64,000 bases of DNA from Cutaneotrichosporon cavernicola. Taxonomy: Eukaryota; Basidiomycota; Tremellomycetes; Trichosporonales; Trichosporonaceae. The notes beneath the pieces are model-generated. The model made no database searches and had not been told where the DNA came from. It was given only the letters and a program-made list of their open reading frames with translations. Made by a program: the position numbers and the translations under genes. Below are positions 11,210 through 22,892 of this stretch, in pieces; positions within the stretch are counted from its first letter, which is position 1; every line of letters starts with the position of its first letter. The stretch is taken from contig NC_083394.1 in NCBI RefSeq assembly GCF_030864355.1, positions 3,271,001 to 3,335,000 on the forward strand. The letters run 5' to 3'.

Positions 11210-12500
11210 CTACCAGTCCACATCCCCATTCACGCCGGCAGTATATGCCTCGTGCCCGTACAGGATGGCGAAGAAGATGAACGCGATGGAGCCGGCAATC
11301 GTAACTGCTGTCAGCTTCGGAGGAACCGGTATAAGCTCACTTTTCTTCACCGAGAGCTTGGTCGAGATCCATCTCCCAGCAATGACGGCCATGAGGGTGC
11401 ACAGCGCGTGGCCAAGAATGGTACCGAACGCAATGACGGGCACGGACTGGGTATCAGCAGTGTTTGGGACATTCTCAGCGGATCCCCGCCGGCTCCACAC
11501 TCACATGTGCACCTGCCATGGCGATAGTAGTGATCTGCGAGCGGTCGCCCCACTCGCCAAGGAAAGTTAGAATGAAAGCCTGCGCAAAAACAGGGTTCGT
11601 AACCATCTGCAGTCCCGAGCGACAGCTCTCCCGTGCCTGTGCGATAAACGGAGCGTCCTTGAGCGGCCCGACCCCAGGGATGGAGATCTGGATACTCGGC
11701 CTGCTGCGGGACCGCGACGCCGTCCGCCGCCCACGCTCGGGTGCGCGTCCGCGCTCCGGAGCTGGCGACTCTGTCCTCCCACTCAGCCCCTTTGAGAGTG
11801 GACGAGCAACCCGTCCCTCCTCGATCGCCTCGAGCGGCATCGCGCCCCGCATGGTTGGGTCATGCTCCGCGCTGTCCTCCTCGATCTCCTCTTCGGCCTC
11901 ACGCATTTCCTCGGCCATCTCGTCGCCCTGCATGTGTCGCGACTCTTGGGCCATCTTGACTCCGAAGACGAGGAAGAGCGCCGCGGCCGCCCAGAGCGTC
12001 CACACCTGGGGTCAGATCCACACCAAGCGAGCTCGAGATCACAGGGACGCGGACAAAGGATGGGGAATGAGGCGGTGGCCGTTTCCCTACCCGATATGCT
12101 GTGGAACAACACCGTACCGCTGCCATCATCGCCCCAAAAGAGGCGCGAAAGGCGGCGCCTCGACTCACCTTTGGAACGAGCCCGAGGATGAACTTGCCCA
12201 GCGCGGCACTGAGCACCGACATGATCACCAGGCTGCCGAAGGCGCCAGCGAAGACGGTGACGCGGCTGTGTTTGGACGCCAGGATGGCCGCAATGAGGAA
12301 CGTCTTGTCGCCTGAGGTCAGTACCGTAGTCCAGCGTAGTTGATAGTTGCGGGTTGGACGGCCGCGCCTTGCACACATCGCGTACGCACCGATTTCAGAG
12401 ACGACGATCATGATGAACGCTTGGTAGAAGGCGTCTGGTGTGAGCGCTGGCGCAGGGGGCGCGCACGAAAGTTGCCTTCCTCTGGTGTTTTCTCTGCCAT
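11210..12500 (-). CDS. GDT1: GDT1/TMEM165-family Ca2+/Mn2+ transporter
   Basis: UPF0016 family, Golgi-type cation/proton antiporters needed for luminal Mn2+ and Ca2+ supply and glycosylation. The two hallmark acidic motifs are both present: SEIGDKT, with an intron between the Gly codon's bases, and later EWGDRSQ. Each sits in a hydrophobic helix cluster (FIMIVVSEIG, FLIAAILASK; AFILTFLGEWGD), and the C-terminus has AFIFFAILYGHEAY. A long charged, Ser/Arg-rich loop joins the halves, as usual in this family. Exon 1 begins MAEKTPEEGNF at 12500 and a 32-nt intron leads to AFYQAFIMIVV. There is no cleavable signal. At least four introns. It is divergent from the ArfGAP gene with a 322-bp shared region. 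Confidence 0.9.
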
Positions 12501-12822
12501 ATTGTTTGTGAATGGTTGATAGTGGATGTGGTGGAGAGGTGGAGAGTCGAAATGGCAAGTTGAGTTGTAGGTGATCGGGGAGTCGGACCGTTCAAACAAA
12601 GTAAACGTGTTCCGTTTGATATCTTGGGGCCGAATGATTAGAACCCATTAGAAACGATGTTTTAGAATTGCGGCAGTTGCTTTGCGGCACCATTTACATC
12701 CGAGAATTAGCCGAAAAAAGACGGACACGTGGCTCCGACCACGTCCTTGCTGGCCTTAGGTCTCGAGTGCAACCACCTTCCTTCCTTGTAGACACTGAAC
12801 ACTCGCTAATTGCCACCTAACC
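12501..12822. promoter_or_regulatory. Divergent promoter region GDT1/ArfGAP
   Basis: A 322-bp gap between two divergent starts must hold both promoters. An E-box CACGTG lies near 12728 with a second CCACGTC nearby. No other element is recognised. Confidence 0.45.
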
Positions 12823-14221
12823 ATGTCTAGGCAAGGTAATCTCCGCTTCGACCGAGCTAATGACAGACAAGGCGACTACGGAGCGCAACGCGCGCATCCT
12901 CCGCGACCTCGTCAAGCAGCCCGACAACAAGAATTGTGCCGACTGCCGGAAGAATGGTGCGTGACGTACCGACCTAGCTGACTCCAGACGCGCGCTGGGC
13001 CTCCTGGAACCTGTGAGCTCCATAATATCAGCCCCAGCTAACGGCAGCGGCGTGTTTGTCTGTATCCGCTGCTCGGGTATCCACCGCGCGATGGGCACGC
13101 ACATTTCGAAGGGTCAGCTCCCGGCGCTTCTGGATGCTGACACGCAGTTAAGAGCATCGACCTAGATATCTGGACGCCCGAGCAGATGGACGTGAGCTTC
13201 CAGGTCTATGTGCAACTAACAACAGAACATCCAGAAGTGGGGCAACACGCGCGCCAACGCGTACTGGGAGCGCCACCTCAAGGCCGGCCACGTCCCGCCC
13301 GACCAGTGAGCTCTGCACTCCGACGAACGAGCTGACAGCAGCAAAATCGAGTCGTTCATTCGGAGCAAGTACGAGAGTCGCCGGTGGGCTATGGAGGGCC
13401 CGCCGCCCGCCGATCCGAGCGTGCTAGACGGTGCCGGGCCGAGCGGCACAGCCTCCCCTCCAGCCGCGCACCCCGCGGCTCGTCCACAGGCTCCCGCGCA
13501 GGCGCGGCCGACTCCGACCGTGTCGGCTCCCGCACCTCGACAGGGTGGTGCGCACCCACTCCTCTCGCGCCAGTCGCGTTCCCAACCCACTGCGGCCCCA
13601 GCACCTGCTCCTCTACTGAACTTCCTCGACGATGGACCGTCTGGACATGCCTCAGCGTCAAAGGCTACCTCCCCTCCCGCCGCTGCTCCTGCCGCCCGAC
13701 CTGCTCAGCCTGCTACGACGGCAGCCAAAGCTGCCGCTCCGACGGCCGCGCCTCAGTCGAACATCTTTGATCTCGACTTCAAAGCGCCATCCCCGCCTGC
13801 GCAGAAGCAACAGTCGTCGAAGAACGACATCATGAGCCTGTTCTCCCAGCCGCAACAGCAGCAGCAGCAGGGAAACTTCTTCAACCAGAACCAGAGCTCA
13901 CAGTTTGGCTCGTGGAACGGTGGGGGCACCAGCACCCAGCCGCCGACAGGACAGGCGACCGCTGCGCCCGTGCCGACATGGGGAGGCGGTTTTGGAGACC
14001 AGGCGGCGTGGGGTGCTTCTCAGCAGCAGGCTCAGCAGCAGCAGGGATGGGGCCAGCCGCCGCAGGCTCAGCAGCAGCCGCAGCAGGGGTGGGGTCAGAA
14101 CACTACCGCCAGTGCCAACACCTGGGGATCTGACCCGTGGGCCCAGCCTGCTCAGCCTGCTCAGGCCCAACCTACTCCGAAGAAGGACGACCGCGACCCA
14201 TTCGCTAACATTTGGGGCTAG
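12823..14221 (+). CDS. AGE2: ArfGAP of the AGE2/SMAP type
   Basis: GTPase-activating protein for Arf, acting in trans-Golgi/endosomal vesicle traffic. Exon 1 encodes MSRQ and a 31-nt intron leads to DKATTERNARILRDL. The ArfGAP zinc finger follows with NCADC, then WASWNLGVFVCIRC, and the arginine finger in SGIHRAMGTHISKVKS. It is cut by several introns of about 30-50 nt that keep the frame. After the domain (about residue 130) the rest is Pro/Ala-rich, then Gln/Asn/Gly/Trp-rich with repeated WG and QQQ, ending DPFANIWG. Such low-complexity tails bind clathrin or adaptors in relatives. Age2/SMAP fits better than Gcs1 because of the DKATTERNARIL opening and the absence of any further domain. Confidence 0.88.
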
Positions 14222-14516
14222 AGGCCTCGGCCGTTGTACAGCGTAGGCGCATATCATCATGTTTGAATAAAGTGTAGAGCGCATGGCGAGTCTAGTTGCC
14301 AAAAAGCAGATTGCTTCCTCGTGCTGTGTTGTGTGTAGCCACACGTCCGTCTGGTCATGCCTCTGCGCAACCTGTCTGTACTTGCTTTACACAGATGTGC
14401 TTATACACAAGTACACAAGTACACAGGATGACCAACTCAGACGCCTGATCTGGATGATCACATCAACTTCAGGTTTGCATTCTTTCTATTCAATATTCTG
14501 CGGATTGGCGTTTCGT

Positions 14517-15228
14517 CTACCCGACACGCAGGCCAAGGAGGAAGCCCGCAACAAACGTCGCGCGCTCTGTCAGTCAGCTTCTGATCTACCTTCTCGAGCT
14601 GACAAGTCAGCCCCAACTCACGCTGGAAGTTGGCCGTCAGGAAGTCGATGAAGCCGTTCAGCAGGCCCTGCGCCGTGGGGTACACGACTTGGCCATTCTC
14701 GTCCGTGTTCGCAAACGTGCCGTCGTAGCTCTTGGAAACTGCGTTCCAGTCGACAGTCACGTATCTCTTAGACTGGAGGTACTGGAGGAGCACAAACACG
14801 CCACCGAGGAGGAACGCGACGAGCTTGAACCCCTTCTTGACGAATACGCCAGCGCAGATACCCGTGAGAGCGCCAAACGTGAGTGTGGGCAGCGAGACGA
14901 TGCTCTCGGCGGGCGGGTCAGCGGCGGTCTGGGGAATCGGCAGCTCGGCGGGACCAGCACGCGCGGGTTTGATGTTTGTGCCGTCACAGCGGACGGTACG
15001 GGTCGTGAGCGCGAATCCGGCGAGTCCCAGGCCAATCGAGTACAGGAGAGTGCTGTTGTTCTTGCGGGCCGGCGCGGCACGAGTTACAGCGTGAGTGTCG
15101 TTCACCCGCTTGAACGGGTTAGCGGGGCGGGCCGCGCGGGTCTCCTGAAGGAAATGGAAGCCGCGCTTCTGGACTGTAGGACGCGCGATTCGCGCCAGTT
15201 GCGGGAGGAGGCCTGGTCGGAGAGACAT
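14517..15228 (-). CDS. FUN14-domain mitochondrial protein
   Basis: FUN14/FUNDC1 family, mitochondrial membrane proteins; animal FUNDC1 is a mitophagy receptor, while fungal members are less studied. The N-terminus is rich in Arg with few acids (MSLRPGLLPQLARIARPTVQ) and looks like a mitochondrial presequence. Hydrophobic stretches are STLLYSIGLGLAGFAL, FGALTGICAGVFVKKGFK (the FUN14 G-x-x-x-G helix) and LVAFLLGGVFVLLQYLQ. After NFQ an intron of 51 nt leads to the last exon, which encodes RATFVAGFLLGLRVG and then TAG, matching the family end TF-x-G-F-x-x-G-L-x-x-G. It is divergent from the TTC27 gene, with 178 bp between starts. Confidence 0.88.
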
Positions 15229-15406
15229 GGGTGATGGTGATGGAGTGATTGTGCAATCCCCAAAGCTACGCCGGCGGCCATCTAGTGACGCGCTCCGGGA
15301 TGCAATGGGACGGTTACGTCATGTACGCGGAGATTACTGTCTCTCCGTAAAGTTGTGATGGAGGTTGCTCGAAGTTCGAAAAGTTGGTCAGCATCAACAA
15401 AATACC

Positions 15407-18094
15407 ATGTCCGACCTCGAGTGGGCGCTCGCGAGCCTCTCTGCGCCGTCTGGGAGTAGCCGGGCGGCAGAAATCGTCACAGCGGTCAAGGGCGCCGACT
15501 TCCGCGCCGTCGTCTTCAGCAAGGAAGGTACGGACGTGCTCGCGCTCGTTCCCAACCTCCTCGACGGGCTGCAGGAGGGCGCGACAGACTCGGACTCTTC
15601 TTCCTCCCCAAAGGTCTCCGATGAAGACGCGTTTGTTCTGCTGGCGGTAGCGGTCGCGCTGCAACACGCCTTCGTCCAGGCCAACTGGACTGGCCCGAAC
15701 CTCGACTTTGGACCTGCCGACGTGATCGCGGCCGTGCGCGGCGGTGAGGTCGGCGACGCGGACGCCGCCAATGCTGCGGCCAACGCTGGCGCCCTTCCAG
15801 CTCTCACCATCCTGGGTGAGCCGGCATACCACCTCGCCGCTCATCCCGCCCTCTTTCTCCTCTCCGTGCGCCTGCTAGCCTACCTGCAGAAGTCTGCCGC
15901 GCTCAAGACCCTCCCCTGGTGGCTCCTGCGCAGCCACCTCGTCCACCTTGCCCTGCTTGACGAGCCTGTTGCTTTGTCAGACGACATAATTCAGGAGGTT
16001 ATTGCTCTGGTCGACGCTGCGCCTGACGCAGACACGGCCGCTGCGCTGCAGCTCGAACTCGGCCTCCTCCAGTCGCGTTTGGGACAGGACCGAGCCGCGA
16101 ACCAGGCGTTCCTCGCGGCCGCGCGAGCTAGCGGCCTCGAGTTTGAGCTCGCTGGTGCAATGGGCCGCCGTACCAAGTTCCAGGTGATGGACTACTCGCA
16201 GCTTGTTCTGCTTGCCGAGAGCCGTGCACGAGAGGGCGAGGAGGTCGTGGAGAAGAAGGTACCAGAGACTCTGGCGCTCAACGACGACACGCTGCTAGAA
16301 GAGACCGAGTTCACCAAGGTCACACAGACCGGCTCGGGCGCACTCGCCCACCTCGACCCATCGAACCAGCCGCCGCTGCACCCGCTTGACCAGGCTCTCC
16401 TTCTCTCGCTGTGCCTGTCGCAACGCAATGACTCGCCGACACACGGCCTCACGAACCAGCAGATGATGCCATTCCTCGCACGGGTCCTCTCTCACCCCCG
16501 CAACTGGAGCATCCACACCACTGCACTCCTCCTCCGCTCACGCCTCGAGGCGAACCGCTCGCGCACGGTTGAGCGGTCGACGCTCCAGCTCGCCGCGCTC
16601 ATTGACCAGATGCCGACGGCCGACTCGGCTCCGGCCGAGCGCCTCCAGTACTTCCATCAGCTGCCTCTGCCGTCCAAGTGGGAGATGGAGCGCGAGCTCG
16701 CCAAGCGCTACCTTTCGCTCGGTGTCGTGCGGTCCGCGCTTGAGATCTTCACACGTCTCGAGATGTGGGAAGACGCCGCCATTGCCATGATGCGGATGGA
16801 CATGGACAGTGAGGCTGAGCGCCTCGTTCACGACCTCCTAGAGGGGCGTAAGATTGAGAGTGACGTTGTGGTGCAGCTCGGCAAGAGCAGCCTCTCGGAC
16901 GCACGCCGCGCCAAGCTCTCCTCGGCCCGCGCAGCCAAGCTGTGGTGCGTTCTGGGCGACCTCGCGCTCAATGGTGACGTGGGTATTCGGGACCCAGAGG
17001 CTGGCCGTGCCGCTGCAATCGAGAAGTACGACAAGGCATGGGAGGTGAGCGGCGAGAGCAACTCGCGCTGCCAGCGCTCCCTGGGTGCGCTATACACTAG
17101 CTCGAGGCAGTATGAGGCGGCCGTCGGCGCGTTCAAGAAGGCGCTCGCGATCAACCCTCTCTACGCGCAGGCGTGGTTCACGCTTGGCGTATGCTACATG
17201 CGCCTTGAGCGGTGGCGTGAAGCACGCGATGCGTTCAAGCGCCAGGTTGGCGTCAATCCCGACGACAGCGAAGGATGGAACAACCTCGCGGCCGTTTATC
17301 TGAGGATGAACGAAGAGGGTCTTCAGCCGGGCGAAGTTCCCGAGCCCGTGACGTTCGAGACGAAGCAGCTCGCGTGGCATGCGCTCAAGTCGGGTCTGCG
17401 GACGAGCTACGACAACTGGCGCATGTGGCAGAACTACATGGTTGTGTCAATCGACGTCGGCGAGCTCGCCGAGGCTGTGCGTGCCATGACCCGTGTCGTC
17501 GAGGTCATGGGCACCAAGGACCCGCTTGTGGCCGTCAACCCCGAGGTGCTAGACAAGCTTGTGGACGCGATTTCGAGGGACGCATGGAACGATGGTAACG
17601 GCCCTGCGGACGGCAAGCCACCTCCCACAAGTAACGAGGGGTGGGGCCTGCTCCCCCTCGTGGACAGGTTGTTTGACAGCACCATCTTCCCCCGAATCAG
17701 CGACGACCCGCGTGTTTGGCGCGCACATGCGCGCCTCCTGCGATGGAAGGAGGACTGGGCTGGTGCGCTCGAGGACTATGTGCGTGCATACCGCGCTGAC
17801 GTCGTTTCCGACGAGCGGGTCGAGCGTGACCGTGCGCGTTTCGCCGAGGCCGTAAGCGAGGTCGAGGACCTGGTGGCTACGTTCCAGCTACTGGGGCCCA
17901 AGGTGCCCCGCGTCGAGGGGAAGAAGGGCGACTGGCGCTTCCAAGCGCGCGGGATCGTGCGGACGTTCATGGGCCGTACCAAGGATGCGTGAGTATCCAT
18001 GTTTGTGTTAGGATGGGCTGACTCCAGATTCGAGGGTGAGCCAGAGTGGGACCGTCTGAAGGACCTGCTGGACGAGCTCCGGCGCTCTGACTAG
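15407..18094 (+). CDS. EMW1: TTC27/EMW1-family tetratricopeptide repeat protein
   Basis: Exons 15407-17988 and 18028-18094 join to exactly 883 codons (882 aa). The C-terminal half carries clear TPR units: RCQRSLGALYTSSRQYEAAV, then KALAINPLYAQAWFTLGVCY, then VGVNPDDSEGWNNLAAVYLR. The preceding segment has the TTC27 signature with LDQALLLSLCLS and SKWEMERELAKRYLSLG. Yeast Emw1 is essential and linked to cell-wall integrity; human TTC27 is also a common-essential gene, with molecular role still unclear. The start MSDLEWALASL was chosen because it lies just downstream of the divergent promoter and no conserved sequence precedes it. The last 21 residues after the 39-nt intron (FEGEPEWDRLKDLLDEL) are typical of the family end. 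Confidence 0.88.
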
Positions 18095-18236
18095 ACTTGC
18101 CCCGACTAGACTTGTACCATCATAGATCACGGATGCATGGGTATCCTAGTACAACAAGCGCGGCGATGTAGCGGCGGCGCGGCGGTGTTCCACAGGCGAG
18201 GCCGCGGCCTCGGAGTCTATCGTAGATGAGAGAAGC

Positions 18237-18733
18237 TTAGCGGCGGCGCTTGGTCTTGCCCTGTCTGTCAGCTCGTTTGGATAGCGTAGTTGGGTCCTTG
18301 AGTGCTTGTTACTCACAGCCTTGTGCCGAGAAATGGGGACGCCGTGCTTGTTTTGGCCCTTGAGCTTCGGGCGAGCATCCATGCCCTTGCTCTTACGCCA
18401 TTCCTCGCGGCGGCTTCCGCGGGGTGCCGAAGTCGAGATCTTCTTGGTCTCTGGATGTCAGCGCAGGCTCGCTAGCCGCAACATCAGGGCACGATTATCA
18501 CAGCTGGTTCCTGCTCCATTACCAGCTGCGCATTTGTACTCACCCTCCTTCATCTCCTCATCGCCCTCCCCCATCGCAGCATCCCCCTCTGCGTCCTCCT
18601 TCGTGCCAGCCTTGGCCATAATACGAGACGAAATGCGAGCAGTACGCTCGGCGTCCGCGACGGCGTAGTGCGACATGACGGCCTTGCGCCGGCGCGCAGC
18701 GAGCTTGACCTTTGAGCGGAGCGACTTTGCCAT
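18237..18733 (-). CDS. Small basic nuclear protein of the LLP/YBL028C type
   Basis: Three exons give a Lys/Arg-rich protein of about 120 aa. It starts MAKSLRSKVKLAARRRK, the conserved opening of the DUF2423 / LLP-homologue group, which are nucleolar proteins linked to ribosome biogenesis. An acidic Glu/Asp/Met stretch follows, then after the first intron ETKKISTSAPRGSRREEWRK and a tail with KGQNKHG and a final GKTKRRR. Both introns keep the frame and end in CAG. It is divergent from the proteasome alpha1 gene. The function is inferred from relatives only. Confidence 0.8.
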
Positions 18734-18853
18734 TGTGTTTGTTTTCGCCTTGAGCCTGGATGTCACAAGATCAAGATATACATAGAGATAGGGCAACTTG
18801 GGTGGCGATGGCGAACATTTCCCGGATCAATCCAAAAATTAAGAAAAACTAAT

Positions 18854-18872
18854 CCACGTGATTGTCACGTGG
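18854..18872. promoter_or_regulatory. Palindromic double E-box (two CACGTG)
   Basis: CCACGTGA and TCACGTGG are arranged as a near-perfect inverted repeat with a 3-nt centre, in the 251-bp region between the divergent LLP-like and proteasome alpha1 genes. CACGTG is bound by bHLH factors such as Cbf1 in fungi. Which gene responds is unknown. Confidence 0.55.
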
Positions 18873-18984
18873 AGACTTACGCGTCTGCTCGCTGACGTCC
18901 TCGTCGTCACTCTTGATCAGTCTAGATAGTCTATTGATCTCAACAACAGACTGCACTTTTACACTTTATCGAGCTCGACGCAAC

Positions 18985-20178
18985 ATGTCCCGCTCATCCT
19001 ACGACCGGTTAGATGTTGTTAACTTCCTTAGCTAACGACAGATACCTCACCGTCTTCTCGCCTGAAGGCCGGGTGCGTCCTTCCCCCATGTTGTTGCTAA
19101 TGCCAGCTGTACCAAGTCGGTGCGTCTCAGACGTACTGGGCGTTTGCCCAGATGGTACCCTGGGCCGAAGCTGACAGCAGAATACGCGTTCAAGGCCATC
19201 AGTGGGGCGGGGATCACGTCGCTCGCCATCCGTGGCAAGGACACAGCCGTCGTCATCACCCAGCGCAAGGTACCTGTGAGTCTTCACCTTTCCCGTTCCC
19301 GCTGCGGTTCCGCATAGCTGGATAAGAAGGAGCTGACAACAGGACAAGCTGCTTGACCCCGAGACGGTGACCCACGTCTTCCAGATCACGCCGACGATCG
19401 GATGTGTCGTCACTGGCCGCATTGGTGAGCTGAACGAGAGGGCTCTTGAGCTGACACTAGCCGACGCGCGCGCACAGGTCCAGCGTACACGGTCAGAGGC
19501 GGCCGAGTTCCGCTACAAGTTTGGCTACGAGATTACGCCTGATGCGCGTGAGTCAGCTCGTTCGCATCCGACAGCCTAACTGACGCGTTCGTTCTCATCT
19601 ATACGTCACCTCGTACATTCCTCCCGCTCCTCATCACCCGCCAGTCTCCAAGCGCATGGCCAACATCAACCAGGTGTACACGCAGCGTGCGGGCATGCGC
19701 CCACTCGGCATCTCGATGATCCTCATTGGGCCCGATGACGAGCGTGGACCGCAGGTGTTCATGATCGACCCTGCTGGCTACTACGTCGGTTACAAGGCTG
19801 TCGCAAGCGGCCAGAAGCAGACCGAGGCGACCAACTTTGTGAGTAGCAAGCGGAGCGAGACGCTTTGCGAACTGCGCAGGGGCGGCCTAGCATGAGGAGA
19901 TTTCGAGTCACAGCTGACAGCAGTTGGAGAAGAAGTGGAAGTCTGTTGAGAACCGGTCGCTGAATCTCGACCGCGCGGGTGTGATCGAGCTCGCGATCGA
20001 GACGCTCTCGAACGTGTGTGCGACCGACTTTAAGGCGGGCGAGATTGAGATTGGCATCACCTCGACGTCGCCAGACGAGCCAGGAGAGGGCGGCAAGCTG
20101 GGTGGCACCGGACGTTTCCGCCAGATGGGCGAGGCTGAGCGCGACGAGTGGCTCGTCCGTGTGGGAGAGAAGGACTAG
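18985..20178 (+). CDS. SCL1: 20S proteasome alpha1 subunit (PSMA6/Scl1)
   Basis: Structural alpha-ring subunit of the 20S proteasome core. Exon 1 encodes MSRSSYDR; short introns then split the proteasome signature [22 protein letters not shown] into three small exons. [29 protein letters not shown], then [36 protein letters not shown] and [11 protein letters not shown] identify alpha1 rather than the other six alpha subunits. The end is WLVRVGEKD. At least six introns are needed. There is no active-site Thr, as expected for alpha subunits. The C-terminal [12 protein letters not shown] insertion before the last helix is longer than in yeast or human. Confidence 0.93.
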
Positions 20179-20581
20179 TGCGTGAGGTGATGTGTAGACA
20201 GGTAGAAGTTTGCATATGTACGGTTCAGTAGAGTGGCGGGTGAAGTGGTGTCGCCAGTGACTGCCGCAAGTCCGAGCGGCGGTGACGGCGGATTTGTCAA
20301 GGATGCATCTCCCAACGACTCAGGATTTACCTGTCGTTGTCTCCTGCCGCCACATATTGTCATGAACACACCAAACAGCAACTGCCACATGCATTTGCAT
20401 GCATCCGAGGCGTCTTGGAATTAGCCGCGTCATCGTTCCTAATCGCCCTCTATTTGTCACTCGGTCATCTTAATCGCCCCCTCTCCGGAGCCGGATTTTT
20501 ACATCCGCCTTTGCCGGTCCAAGCCGTCGCCCAACTTGCTCATGCAAGGCATCCATCTTTGCCAACTAGACACTAACCACC
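20179..20581. other. Intergenic region
   Basis: This stretch separates the alpha1 stop from the MPP-alpha start. It contains a CATGCATTTGCATGCAT inverted repeat near 20388-20404 and no supported gene. Confidence 0.5.
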
Positions 20582-22892
20582 ATGCTGCCATTGTCTGCCC
20601 GCGCTGCACGCACATTGCTCCGTCCCTCGACGGTATCGGCGACCCGGCGCGCGTCTACTGCTGCTGCGGTGAGTATTTGTGCGAACGCGTTCTGGCAAGT
20701 TCAGGCGTTGTCAGTCCGCCGACAGCGCCGCTCGTCGCTATGGTCCGCCGTCTCCTTCTTCTCTCCCCCCCTCGTTCCGCCTCTTCCAGTCTCTCCCGCT
20801 CCAGCCGACCAGCAGAGTTGGTCATCCCCCACTCCCGTGGTCGGGTGGCTCGCTCTCGTCCAACCCCGCTCGACAGCTGGCTCGCTCTACCCTCATCGCC
20901 CCACCTCTCTCCCCTCCACTCCACACCGCTTGGCAGGACTCGCTGTACAAACTCCCTTTATTCTCGCTCACACTAACCCCAGCCCGGCCCAGTCACTCGC
21001 GTCACGACACTCCCAAACCGCGTGCGCGTGACCACCGAGGCCAGCCCCGGACATTTCCACGCCGTCGGCGTATACGTTGATGCCGGGTCGCGCTTTGAGA
21101 GCCAGCGCACGAGCGGCGCGTCCCACTTGTTAGACCGACTTGCGTTCAAAGTAGGTTGAGAGGCAGCCCGCGTCATGACTGTCGAGCTGTTACATTCAGT
21201 GGCTCGCCGGCTCGGGCATCGCTGCCGCTCGACCATCGCGCTGACTCCCAGAGCACCGACAAACACAGCGACGAGGAAATGATGACCCTCATCGATCAGC
21301 TCGGCTCGCAGATTACATGCAGCTCGTCGCGCGAGACGATAATGTACCAGTCGACCGTGTTCCCCCAGTCGCTCGACCTCGCCATGTCGCTTCTTTCATC
21401 GACGATCCTCCACCCCCTTTTGCTTCCCGAGGAGCTCGAGGCGCAAAAGGCCGCAGCCGCATACGAGATTAGAGAGATCTGGGCCAAGCCCGAGCTCATT
21501 CTTCCCGAAATCATGCACACGGTCGCGTTCAAGGACAACACGCTCGGCATGCCACTCCTGTGCCCTGAGAGCCAGCTCGATGTCTTGGGCGACGCCGAGA
21601 TCCGCGGCTTCATGCGCGACTGGTACCGTCCCGAGCGTATCGTGGTTTCGGGCGTTGGCATGCAGCATGAGGAACTGGTCGAGCTTGCCGACAAGCACTT
21701 TGGCAGTGTACCTGCCAGTAGCGAGACGCATGTGCAGAGCTCGCTTCGGCCCGGTGCGTCGGCGCAGCCGCTCGGAGCGAAGGGCTTTGCGACAGTCGTA
21801 AACCCCCCATTGGAGAGCGACAGGCACCTCGCAGCCGCCAAGGCAGTGTACACTGGCGGCGAGGAATACATGCTCAAGCCCGAGGAGGAGTTTGTGCACC
21901 TCTACATTGGCTTTGAGGGTCTCGGTGTCCACGATCCCGACATTTACGCTCTGGCAACACTGCAGACTCTGCTCGGTGGCGGTGGTTCGTTCAGTGCAGG
22001 CGGACCTGGCAAGGGCATGTACACGCGCCTGTACACAAACGTTCTGAACCGTTACCACGCGGTCGACTACTGCGCCGGTTTCCACCACTGCTATGCCGAC
22101 TCTGGTCTTTTCGGCATTGCAATGAGCGTGTACCCTCAATTCGCGGGGAGTGTTGCCAACATTATCGCGCACCAGCTGGACACGCTTACTCGGCCGCAGA
22201 AGGGCGGTATTTCCCAGATCGAGCTCCTGCGCGCAAAGAACATGCTCAAGTCGCAGCTTGTTATGGCGCTCGAGAGTCGGTTGACTGCTGTCGAGGATCT
22301 TGGGCGGCAGACGCAGATCCACGGACACAAGGTGCCGGTCGAGGAGATGTGCGCCAAGATTGACGCGCTGACGATTGATGTGAGTGCGGAGCGGAGGCCC
22401 GAGGGGCCAACGCTGAACTGGTCCGAGTGGAGGGGTTTGGGAGCAGAGGGCGGGCCTGTCGGAGTTGAGGCGGTGAAGAGCCGATAGCGGGTCTGTCCGA
22501 CCGCGTCGGAGGTGGGCTGTTCAGCAGTAGAGGTGTCGATGTTGGAGAGGTTGCGATGGGTGGGCAGATGGTGGTGGGCCATTGTGTGGCGGACCAGGGG
22601 ACAGTGCTCCCTGGAACGAGGCCATGTTGTGTGCGTCATTTTGCTCGTCATTTTGCTCGCCCACCAGCTCGACTATCGCGTGATGATTCCCATTTCGCTC
22701 CGACACACACTGACGCAACAGGACCTGCACCGGACGGCTACACGTGTCCTGCGGCCGAGCTCTCGCACCGTTCCGCTCAACTATGGTTTGGGCAGCGGTG
22801 AGCCTACGATTGTAGCTCAAGGCCAAGTCGAAGCACTCGGCGACGTGCGCGGAACGCTGCGCGCGTGGGGACTGGGCAAGCAGCCCTTCTAA
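20582..22892 (+). CDS. MAS2: Mitochondrial processing peptidase alpha subunit
   Basis: MPP-alpha recognises and holds matrix presequences for cleavage by MPP-beta. Exon 1 (20582-20668) is an Arg-rich mitochondrial presequence, MLPLSARAARTLLRPS. A 314-nt intron leads to PGPVTRVTTLPNRVRVTTE, then GVYVDAGSRFE and the SGASHLLDRLAFKST segment. The HxxEH zinc motif of the beta subunit is replaced, as expected for alpha. The glycine-rich loop GGGGSFSAGGPGKGMYTRLY, needed for substrate binding, is intact, followed by VLNRYHAVDYCAGFHHCYADSG. A 341-nt intron (22381-22721) precedes the last exon, which starts DLHRTATRVL and ends LRAWGLGKQPF. Both long introns are several times the local norm. Confidence 0.92.
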
